From positions 46,456,001 to 46,520,000 of the forward strand of contig CP136895.1 of NCBI GenBank assembly GCA_034359265.1: a stretch of 64,000 nt of DNA. Reading direction: 5' to 3'. The stretch comes from Canna indica. Lineage: Eukaryota > Streptophyta > Magnoliopsida > Zingiberales > Cannaceae. The position numbers and the translations under genes were made by a program. Of this stretch, positions 23,291 to 32,204 are shown piece by piece. The notes under the pieces were generated by a model that did not search any database, was not told the DNA's origin, and saw only the letters and a list, made by a program, of their open reading frames with translations. Position 1 is the stretch's first letter, and each line of letters opens with the position of its first letter.

Positions 23291-24049
23291 ATATTGGTGA
23301 AATGGTCACACTAGAGGGGGGTGAATAGTATGTTTACTAATCTTTTTGCCTAAATCCGGTTTTAATAGTTTCTTTGGTTACTTAGGCAAATTACAAGTTG
23401 AGTAGCAAGCGGAAGCAACGTAAATGCGATAATAAAATAAACACAAGCAGAATCAATGCAAACATAATTATTTATAGTGGTTCGGCCTCAATGCCTACAC
23501 CACTACCTAAGCACCCCGCTTAGGATTTCCAAACTAAATTTTACTAGATTAATCTTGTTTCCCTTACAACGAGGACTTTGACCGAAGAGTCTCGCTCTCA
23601 ACCTAAGGCACTTCCACACCCGGAAGTCTCCGCCTTCTTACCGAGAGCACTCTTCCACCTCAACCTAAGGGACAACTCAACTAATCCTAGTAAACTAAGT
23701 TTACACCGGTGGAATTAAGCCTCAACCACAAAGGCAATCACCCAATTTCAAGACCTAACAACCTAGGTCTTCACAAGCTCAAATCCAATGAAAACAAGTT
23801 CAAATAACAATTAAAATTACAATGAAAAGAGCTTAAAGAATAAACCAAGACCAAATGCTCTTTCCAAAGCCTTCAAAGCCTCCAACTCGCCAAGACGTTA
23901 AGCTCGAATTGAAGCCCGAGTTGAGGGAAGATGAGCGCTTGAGAAGTCGTTGATCGGAGAAGCGAGCGCAAGTCAATCAAGCTCTAGAAGGCACAAATCG
24001 CTCTTTTGAATGCTTATCTTGGTTGTTAAGAGAGGTTAAAGAAGTTAGG

Positions 24050-24072
24050 TGAGGGGAATTTATAACCCCTCA
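24050..24072 (-). promoter_or_regulatory. TATA core inside an inverted repeat, gag-only element LTR
   Basis: The plus-strand arms TGAGGGG (24050-24056) and CCCCTCA (24066-24072) are perfectly complementary. The minus strand reads TTATAAATT between them. The position is about 0.7 kb into the LTR once the nested insert is removed, matching the sister LTRs. Confidence 0.65.
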
Positions 24073-24123
24073 ACCGAACGGCTCCTCAACGAGCATTTTT
24101 TCACCCATTGGACGCCGTTCGGT
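24073..24123 (-). promoter_or_regulatory. Upstream inverted repeat with AACGG core
   Basis: The arms ACCGAACGGC (24073-24082) and GCCGTTCGGT (24114-24123) are perfectly complementary and separated by 31 bases. They lie just upstream of the TATA core on the minus strand. AACGG is the core of plant MSA (MYB3R-binding) elements; that use here is inference. Confidence 0.5.
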
Positions 24124-24425
24124 CGCTTGCCGGTCGATCGTCGGTCGATCGATCGATCAACCGCCCAGCGACCGCTGCTATTCTGTGCTTCTGCCATTCT
24201 ATTCGGTCGACCAAAGGGTCGACCGAATGAGTCATGATTAAGCTCCTCTGCTATCCGGTCGATCGATCGGTCGACCGAAGTAAGCACTGCCAATTTTTTG
24301 CCTCGGTCGGTCAACCGAAGTAGCCACTGCCGATTTTTAACCATCTTCGGTCGATCGACCGGTTGATCGAATTGGCTACTGCCAATTTTTAACATCATTC
24401 GGTCAATCGACCGGTAGACCGAACC
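24114..24425. repeat. Array of GGTCGACC-like palindromes in the minus-strand LTR
   Basis: Repeated, imperfect blocks of the 'cggtcgaccg' and 'ggtcgatcgatcggtcgacc' kind are separated by short spacers that often contain 'actgccaattttt'. They lie upstream of the TATA core on the minus strand, in the U3 part of the LTR. Confidence 0.8.
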
Positions 24426-25059
24426 TAGGCTGAACTTGATTTTTTCAGCCTTCTTCTTGCGCGCTTCGTTTCCGGGTTACGGCCTTCAACGTGCAACAAC
24501 TTGGAGAGGTTTTCATGTGTTCTTTAGACTCGATCAAGACATCTTTGGTGCACACGTCGAACTTCAAGAGATTTTCACGACGAACCCAAATGCGACGACG
24601 AACGCAACGTGCCCTTCTGATTTTCCAATTCTTCAATATTTTTGATCGAGGACATCACGAGCTAATCGATATGGAACCTAAAAGATTTCTCAATGAAACA
24701 TTAGTTCTGTTGGCTTTAGGTTTTCAACCTTAGCCTTAATCTCGGTTTTGATGGTTTTGATGATAACAAACATGGGACTAATGATTTCATTGAGAATATA
24801 TTTCAGGTTCCATATCAATTAGCCTTCAATGTCCTCGATCGAAAATATAGAAAGAAATCGGAAATCGGAAGGACATTGATCATCACACTCGGGTTCGTCG
24901 TGGAAGTTTCTCGAAGAACGACGAGTGCACCAAAGATGTATTGGATGGTCTCAAAGATCACATGAAAGCTCTCCAAATTGATGGTCGTTGAAAGCCGGAA
25001 CTCGAAAATGAAGCGCAAAAGAAAATCGACTGAAGAAACAAATCTCAGCCTAAATTTGG

Positions 25060-25385
25060 TCGACTGGGCGATCGACCGAATAGGGTAAGGTATCAGGCAG
25101 TAGCCTTGTCAGTCGACCGGTCGGTCGACATAACACTGCCTAAAATAGGTAGTGGCTACTTCGGTCGACCGGTCGGTCGACCGACAGAGGCCTAAAATAG
25201 GCAGTAAGGTTGGCGGTCGACCGACCTACCTATAAGCCAAAGAGGCAATCGCATCGGTCGACCGACTAGTCGATCGAAGAAGAAATTGTGCGATCTTGCG
25301 TCTGGGCTATCGACCCGTCGATCGATCGACCAGAGAGAAAAATGAAATGGTCGATTGACCGATCGACCGACCAATCGATCGGCGG
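25060..25385. repeat. GGTCGACC-like palindrome array in the solo LTR U3
   Basis: Several blocks of the 'cggtcgaccggtcggtcgacc' kind lie upstream of the TATA core, spaced about 50-60 bases apart. Some blocks show CG to TG or CA changes. Confidence 0.8.
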
Positions 25386-25390
25386 CCTAT

Positions 25391-25412
25391 AACGGATAGT
25401 TTTCTATCCGTT
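25391..25412 (+). promoter_or_regulatory. Perfect 9-bp hairpin upstream of the solo LTR TATA
   Basis: AACGGATAG (25391-25399) and CTATCCGTT (25404-25412) pair around TTTT. The sister solo LTR has the same hairpin at 61712-61733 with one mismatch and one G-T pair. It sits 24 bases before the TATA inverted repeat arm. Confidence 0.6.
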
Positions 25413-25430
25413 GAACAATTGTTTCTTCAC

Positions 25431-25450
25431 GAGGGTATAAATACACCCTC
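25431..25450 (+). promoter_or_regulatory. TATA core inside an inverted repeat, solo LTR
   Basis: The arms GAGGGT (25431-25436) and ACCCTC (25445-25450) enclose ATAAATAC. The position is 729 bases into the LTR. Confidence 0.65.
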
Positions 25451-26280
25451 ATATACTTCATTTAATCTACTTCCCTGATTTCTACAGATTTTATTGAGCT
25501 TTTAAGAAGGGATTTAAGCCTTCCAAAGATAAATTGAAGCGCGCTCTGCTACTTCCGCGAACACCTTCTTGTGCACACTCTGCTCCTCAACTCGGAAATT
25601 GACTCGAGCTATTCCCTCGGCGAGTTGGAGGTTCTAAGGCTGTGAAAGGAGCATTTATTATTGGTTTTATATTAAGCTCTTTTCAATTATAATTTTATTG
25701 TTATATTAACTATTTTATCTGTGCGTGTAAAGACCTTATGTTAGGTCTTGTGTGAAAGTGGTATCCTTAGTGAAAAGGAGTAAAGCCACTTGTGTAAACG
25801 TAGTGTTTACTACGATTAGTTTAGTTATCCCTTAGAGTTGAGATGGAAGAGGACTCTCGATAAGAAGGCGGTGACTTCCGAGTGTGGAATTAAGTGTCTT
25901 AGGTCGAGAGTGCGTCTCTTCGGTAAAAAGTCCTCGTGTGTAAGGGAAACGAAAACTAATTTAGTAAAACTAGTTTAGAAATCCTAAGCAGGGTGCTTAG
26001 GTAGTGGAGTAGGCATTGGGGCCGAACCACTATAAACTATTGTGTTTGTATTGATATCTTGTGTGTTTTAAATTGCTTAATTATTATTGCTTCCGCATAC
26101 AATCATCGAATTGCAAATCGCCTAATCGATCTAAGTAATCGTTTAAAATTAAATTTAGGCTAATTGAATTAGTAAACACACTATTCACCCCCTTCTAGTG
26201 TCACAATTTTGCCAACAAATTCCATGTTTGTTATCATCAAAATCGAGATTTAGACCAAGGTAGAAAATCTTAGACCAACA

Positions 26281-26574
26281 ATCAGGGTGTCGTCGGTCGA
26301 ATCCAGACGGGAGGGAGCCATGGAGGTCGGAGGCCCTAAGTTCTTCACTAGAGGAGAAAGATTTGGATTTCTTTTAGTCGACGCAAGATGGAGTAAGGAG
26401 GTGGGTTCCGCCATGCGGATGTCCTCGCCGATGGGGGGTTGCTGTGCGGAGGGGGAGGAATTGCCGGGAGGGGGTGGGTCGCCATCGTCGACAGCGATCA
26501 ACGGGAGGGTCTGCGAAGTCGTCGTCGCGTCGCCAAAGGAGTCGTGGACGCAGACGCGTACGCCATCGACTTTT
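26281..26574. other. GC-rich stretch flanking the LTR, possible gene fragment
   Basis: About 290 bases are clearly more GC-rich than the surroundings. They are open on both strands, the longer reading being on the minus strand (about 100 codons, with a Pro-rich DDGDPPPPGNSSPS segment). I do not recognise a family. It could be the first exon of a truncated host gene or just GC-rich spacer. Confidence 0.3.
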
Positions 26575-26658
26575 AAATAATTAGATTTAATGCAAACTTC
26601 CATCAAATAGATTTGAATAAGTCTATTTGATGGAAGTTTGCCTTAAATCTAATTATTT
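26575..26658. repeat. 37-bp near-perfect hairpin
   Basis: The arms 26575-26611 and 26622-26658 are complementary at 36 of 37 positions, with a 10-base loop (tttgaataag). The single mismatch is at left-arm base 17. The right arm also repeats the first half of the left one in inverse order, so the left flanking ORF runs into the stem. It could be a small foldback, a recent inverted duplication or a small-RNA hairpin. Confidence 0.8.
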
Positions 26659-26689
26659 GGTACGTAGAGAGTAAACGACAGAGTTTAAG

Positions 26690-26930
26690 GCTAGTTTGTA
26701 CGGAGAATTATAAGGGAAAAGAAAGGAGAGAGAAAAAATAAACTATATTTTCTTATTCGATATTTTATTAAAATGAAAAATTATCAAATAAATAAAAATT
26801 TAGAGAAGAGATAAACTAATATATTTTTTACTTCTAAAAAAATTTATACGAAAACTTGAGTTTTATTTTTTCTCTTTTCTTTTTCCTTTCAAATTCCTTC
26901 TGGCATTTAAAGTTAGTAAGCCTGGCAGTG
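26690..26930. mobile_element. Possible foldback MITE
   Basis: The left end 'aaggctagtttgtacggag' with an A/G-rich tract ('aagggaaaagaaaggagag', then 'aaaaaataaa') mirrors the right end ('ttttattttttctcttttc', then 'tttcaaattcctt') as a diverged inverted repeat. It is about 240 bp, AT-rich and non-coding. No clear target duplication. Confidence 0.4.
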
Positions 26931-28955
26931 GAGATTATTGGAATTTATGTAGTTAGGCTAATTCATCGAGATACGTAAGTTTATTTTAATTTATAGACCT
27001 TTATGCTTGCTTCACATTTCATTGACCTTTATTTTCTATGTTTTTAAATTAAACTTTTACTATTCTTTTGATTATAAAATATTTTTCCAGTTCGTGAAAA
27101 AATCAAATTTTATACAAATCTGATGGAGAATAGAGATACGGCATCATTAGGCTTATTTATTGAAGTAATTTTGATATTTTTTATGTTTACACCTTTGTAG
27201 GTGAATTATATTTTTATCCGCTCTATTTTATTGGTTGTTATATTCCCATTCTTTTAGTTTTTGAAAACTATATACTCGCCTCTCAATTATGAGTTTCTAA
27301 TTAATAATATATTTGATCACCTCATCATAATTTGACGACATGAATATCATCATAATATATAATTTTATTATATATATTTTTAATAATAAAAATATAAATT
27401 TAATTGAAATTTGACATAATACAAAATATTATTTTTAAATTTTATAAATACAATTGTACGAGCGTAACAAAGGAAAAAGATAAAATATTGTAGAAGAAGC
27501 AGAGTTTGTCTGATGAAACAAAAAACAAAATCCTCATCGATTGGCTTCAGCTTTTGTCATATTCATCCTGAAGCTTGGATGAACACTTTTTCCTCGTTCT
27601 TTCACTTGAGAACAAGAGAGGAGAATTAGTGTACAAACAAATTAGAAAAATAGAGGGAAGAAAAAGCAATAAAGGACAAATTGTCTGCTCTCTTTCAAGG
27701 GCATTTTTGGCTGCTAATTTCATTTTACACAAATTATGCCCAATAAACATTGCTAAGTTGTTTTTCACTTTTAGTAACTAAATAACTTTGATAAATTTAT
27801 TCATACAAACTTTTCTGGAACATTAGGTCGTATAAGATACTGCAACCATTCAGGAGCTCATTCTATATTGTCGATATATTTTTTTTAAACAACGGTTGTA
27901 CATAAAATGCAAGGCTCGCTCAAATAAATTTAAGCAAGAATCACCATAATAATAGAGTACTAGGAATGTAAACTAATGATGGACATCACTTCTTATTTAA
28001 GTTATGCAAGTCCCCAATACATCTTGCAGCACAGCTTCCGAAACTTTGAGACAGCAAAAGACGTTTAATGTGAGGCCTTTACATTGTAGTTGAACTTTTC
28101 CTGTCAAATACGATCTGATTTAATTTCTGGCCATGAAGATCTGGATGTTGATGGTCTTCTCAATGGGGATAGGCCATGATAAACTGGCAGGCTGAATTTA
28201 TTCATGCATCAGTTCTTCAAATCTCGGCAAACTGCCTGAGTGAAGGCTACAGTGAACATCAGCTTCCGTTCAGTCTCCCACTGTCATCCATGCCAATTAC
28301 AGATATACAAGAAGATAGTGTAAAAATCCATGGCAGGAAGATAGTGTAAGCATGTTTATTATTCCACAAACGCAGAACCAAGTTCTTAAGATTCTTGGGG
28401 TGTACTTTTCGAGTAATGGAAGCATTATCATAGTTTGGTCATCCAGCAAATTTTATGTTAGGCAGGTCCTTCAATTCTCACTGCCTGCCATAGATTGAGA
28501 TGCAATCAAACATCAGAGTTGCAACCATGCAATACTAACCACAAAGAAAGTAATGTCCAACAAAATTAGGTCAGCTACGTGCTATGTGCCATTAAGCAGT
28601 AGTCAAGGACAAAGACCAACTTTTTAACAGATAATATTTCTTTTGGTTTTTATCCCTGAAAGTTTTCTTCAACATCTTCTTTATACCTCTTTTGGCATGA
28701 AATTAAATACATTAAAAACACAAACCAAAGTACAAGTATATGCCTCTCCATAATTCTATATACACTACAAGAAAGAAACATCCAGTAGAATAAAGAAAAT
28801 GCCTAACTTAGATGAGACTTGCCATGAGTTACATATGTAAATGGTGAGGGGGGCACTGATGGTGAATCTAATGTATCATTTCGGAACCAATTTGTACCCA
28901 ATTATGTATTTCTCTTTTCCATGTCAAAAGTAGTAACCATGCATAGTCATTTAGA
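26931..28955. other. AT-rich intergenic DNA and probable 3' UTR of the PPD gene
   Basis: No gene is supported. 28000-28955 is less AT-rich and lies directly downstream of the last PPD exon on the minus strand. A minus-strand AATAAA (complement of about 28196-28202) could be a poly(A) signal of a long 3' UTR, which may itself contain introns. 26931-27900 shows only A/T-rich sequence with short, unconvincing open frames. Confidence 0.4.
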
Positions 28956-31900
28956 TCAATAATATCCTGTACAATATGTAAATGGTTAGATCAAATATAA
29001 CGCTAATGCAACAGTCAACCAAATTTCACTTGATTAAGCATTGTTATTTTCCATAACAAAGGTAGTGGAACTTATATATATATAACTCACCATCGTCATT
29101 TAGATCAAACGTAACCTTTTCTCCAACTGATGAGCTGCACCTAGTTGGTGATTGAGGTGATTCAGGTAGGCTGGAGAAGATTGTGTCATTCAGGTTGGGG
29201 AGCTCATTAGAAGTCGTACAACTCAAATTGTGGTGAATAAGGTGCATCATCTCTATATCTGAAGAAGTTGACTCTCCAAGAATCTTTTTTCCCTTGCACC
29301 TTTTGGAAAAAGGAAAAAAGGTGAAAACTTTCTTCTCCAAGGATCATTGTTTTATTAGGTTAGGTAGTAGGCATTTCTCTTACTCATACCTGTCTTTCCT
29401 TTTATCCAAGTACCTCTGCAATGATGCTTTCCTACTTGTTGGGCCCTCCTCTGTTGATGTTCAAACACATTAGTTCAAGGAATATATGATGGATCAGGTT
29501 GCCATTGCTAAGCTACAAAACAATCAAATTCAGTAATGAACTGCTTCTTTGCTTCTATCTCTTTACACAGTTGGCATCTTGGAATTTTGGCATGGCATGA
29601 AGATAAACAATCTAACTTGTGTGACATTCCATAAATGCACAAAATGCTCATTGCTTAGTAACATAATCGTAGTTTCATATCAATAAGTGGAAACCAACGT
29701 CTACATACAAGCTCCATAAATGAAAATGGTGCATTGTTGTATTTACAGCAACATAAGCCTGTACGTTTACATAAACCTTTATACATACAAGTTCCCAGTT
29801 TTTGATACAAGTTTGGCAAAAACAGATTTATTTCACAGACTACGATTCGCATAGCATGGTTCTAAATGAGGATGTACATCAACTTTGAAAAGGCAAATTA
29901 AAAGAAAGGATTTTTCAATAAACCGAAGGGCGACATTATTAAATTATGAACAAAATACGAAAAATAGCATTGAATAGCAGTGGCACGGTATGGCTCACGC
30001 AGACATATGATATTGAGGTGCATGTGATGGTCCTTGTCATTTGTACTATTTGACATCATTGATAATTTGCTTGAAGTAACACATGCACTTGTACCGTAAA
30101 AATTCACAGAATCATAACATGACCCGTCTACGTCAACAAAGTAAGATTACGTACAAAATTCCAGACAGATTATTGAAGAATAACAGTTCTTGGACCCAAG
30201 AATAAGATCCAAAATGATAGGCCAGCTGTCTCTCAAACAAATAGAGGTGATTGCAAAACTATGAAACTTCACTGAAGCAATCAGACTGCATCAAGCCCAG
30301 AACTCAGGTGTGAGTTGGAAAAAAGGACTCGTTAACAACGTCGGGGACCATACACCCACAGATTAGTGGGCAATCTCAATTAACAAATTTAGATAAATGC
30401 ATGGACCACATAGAATAGCGAATAAGCCACGAATCAGGCATTAATAATTTGGCGTCAACTCTCACCTGTCCTACCAACATCACCCAAAATTAACGCTTAA
30501 TGGACACTACTTGTTGCCTGCTGTATGCTAATTGCGAGGAGGACATTAAATTTTGAGCGCACAACCCACCACCAAGGAGGGGGGGGGGGGGGCTGACGAT
30601 AAGAAAACGCTTAAGAGGGGTGGTACCACTGTGAAGGGCCCACTGTGGGTAAAGGTTTGTCTCGCGGTAGTGATGAACTCGGAAAATAAACGTATGTTTA
30701 CCCGGTAAACTGCTCCGCTCTCTTACCAGGCTCGGCTTCCCGCGGCACTCTCCGCTCCTCCAAGCCTTCTGCTACACGATGCCGCTCCCTGCCTGCATCG
30801 AAGCAGAGGCGACCCTCCGATGAAGATCTGACGGCATTGCTTATCGTAAAAAAGGGGAGTGAAGGTTGTACCAGAAGACGGGATTGGGAAGGATCTGGCG
30901 AACGGGGGTGCGGTGGGGGAGGGGCTCGGTCTGGGGAGGCGGAATACCGGCAGCGGCCGCGGTGCGGGTGGAATGGTGGGAGCGGTGGGGTCGTCGAAGC
31001 AGATCGGACTGGCTGCTAGCTCCATGATCGTCCTCGCCTGCGAACAAGCAAAATAAAAACCACGCCGTGTCAACGTCACGCACATTACGGTGTCCGGTCC
31101 GGCACACAATATCAACTCACCTGATCGACCGGTACGCCGTTGTAGACGTTGACCTTCCCGTCGTAGAAGACCGTCATCTGCCTGGCCGGTGGTTCCGCAG
31201 TAACCCTGGAAACGGGGCGTTTCAAATCGTCATCAGGGAGCATCATGATTCATGAAGCGGCTATAAAGATAACGGCCGTCCATTCGCTGACATATAGGGG
31301 TTCGAGTGCAGGTTCGTCCGCCATTATTCGAGCAAATGGATCAACTGGTCCATTTGTACGGGAGGCGAACGGTCCCCGACCGTCAGATCGGCGATGGGGA
31401 GCTTTAGGGGAACTGGAGCGGAAAGTCGCAATGGGGCCACGGGGACCGCAAGCTAGGGCACGTTAGCGCGCGGCACCGAGGAACGGTGGTGGGGTTTGAA
31501 GGGTGCTTTTGGGGTCCAGGGACGAGGAGACTAACCTGGGGAAGAGGTAGCGATTCGCCGGCGGGTGAGCTGTGTATGATCTGGCGATCTGGGTTCTACA
31601 TATTGGGTCTCCAGCGGAAGGAGGCGGCGGAATCAGATCCCTCCTTCGGTACGGCGACGGTTCATTGGCCGGCACCTTCGCTCCGCTGTTGCTGCTGGCG
31701 TCACCGCGGTCCTCGGGTGTTGCAGGAGCGGAATCCTGGAAAAGAGAGCAAGAGACGAAAGTTAGCACTGAGCACTAGGGCGGTTTAGTTCAGTATTCGC
31801 AAAAAGTAGCAAATAAATCTAGGTCGACCTGCGGCTGAGATACCGTCTTCAGAGGACAAGGAAGGGGCTTGCAAAGGATTCCACCACCGGCGGGGCAGTC

Positions 31901-32204
31901 ACCGGACCCAGGCCGACCCTCGATGAGGGCCTTGAGGGAGATTACCTGCTGGATCGCCTGCCCCTTGTTCCACGACGGTCGCCGCATCCCTGCATGCATC
32001 CATTAGTACCCCACCCGTGCCCCCAGAGAGAGAGAGATGGAGAGATGCACCTTTGGCCTTGAGGAAGCGGCGGCAATCCTCCCGGGTAAGCTGGGCGATG
32101 TCCTCCTCAGTGAGCTCCGCAAGGGGCTTGTCGAGGAGAGACTGGACCGAGGCCTCTCTGGTGCTCGCGGCAGCAGGCTCCGCCGCAGGTTCGCCACCCT
32201 CCAT
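28956..32204 (-). CDS. TIFY4B: PEAPOD (PPD/TIFY4) transcriptional regulator, eight exons
   Basis: Exons on the minus strand: 32204-32051, 31989-31844, 31735-31536, 31205-31121, 31037-30872, 29450-29390, 29299-29091 and 28966-28956. All introns have GT/AG ends, intron 1 has a TACTAAT branch site, and all phases join, giving about 343 residues. An N-terminal PPD domain spans exons 1-2 (LDKPLAELTEEDIAQLTRED, then MRRPSWNKGQAIQQVISLK). A TIFY core TVFYDG lies at residues 178-183, followed by ARTIMELA. A Jas-like motif RKASLQRYLDKRKDR lies at 257-271 without the PY of true JAZ degrons. PPD proteins are nuclear adaptors that bring KIX and NINJA/TOPLESS co-repressors to target genes, limiting meristemoid divisions and leaf and seed size. 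The last exon is tiny and the least certain part. No lesion was seen, so the gene looks functional. Confidence 0.88.
30579..30592. repeat. (G)14 homopolymer in PPD intron 5
   Basis: Fourteen consecutive G on the plus strand lie within the 1.4-kb fifth intron of the PPD gene. Confidence 0.9.

Larger units (their letters stand above)
24708..26217 (+). mobile_element. Solo LTR nested in the opposite-strand LTR of its own family
   Basis: It begins TGTTGGCTTTAGG and ends GCCAACA. The flanking 5-mers are agttc (24703-24707) and aattc (26218-26222), one mismatch apart, consistent with a worn target duplication. No internal region is present, so this is a solo LTR of 1510 bp formed by LTR-LTR recombination. 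It is the same family as the solo LTR at 61020-62535. Confidence 0.88.
19858..26280 (-). mobile_element. SIRE-type copia element with gag but no pol (TR-GAG-like), 3' end missing
   Basis: On the minus strand the order is 5' LTR (26280 to 23295, split by a nested LTR), primer-binding site (23290-23278), a gag gene (to 21816), and then about 1.96 kb of AT-rich non-coding DNA. No protease, integrase, RT or RNase H is visible, and no 3' LTR is seen before the LINE at 19857. It resembles non-autonomous terminal-repeat elements that keep only gag. A deletion derivative of an autonomous copy is the alternative. Confidence 0.7.
23295..26280 (-). repeat. 5' LTR of the gag-only element, split by a nested solo LTR
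   Basis: The LTR begins at 26280 (minus TGTTGGTCTAAG), runs to 26218, is interrupted by 24708-26217, resumes at 24707 and ends CACCA at 23295. Removing the insert and one duplication leaves about 1.47 kb. Shared LTR landmarks are 'ttgatgataacaaacatgg', 'tcctcgatc', arrays of GGTCGACC-like palindromes, a TATA core within an inverted repeat, and 'attcacccccctctagtg' near the end. Confidence 0.85.

Noticed and set aside
26281..26574. GC-rich frame as a functional host gene
   Set aside because: It runs into the LTR on one side and a hairpin on the other, with no recognised domain. Kept only as a possible fragment.
31486..31788. Plus-strand frames opposite PPD exons (also 30837-31056, 32017-32418)
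   Set aside because: Shadow frames of the GC-rich PPD exons and introns. The minus strand carries the conserved domains and the splice signals.
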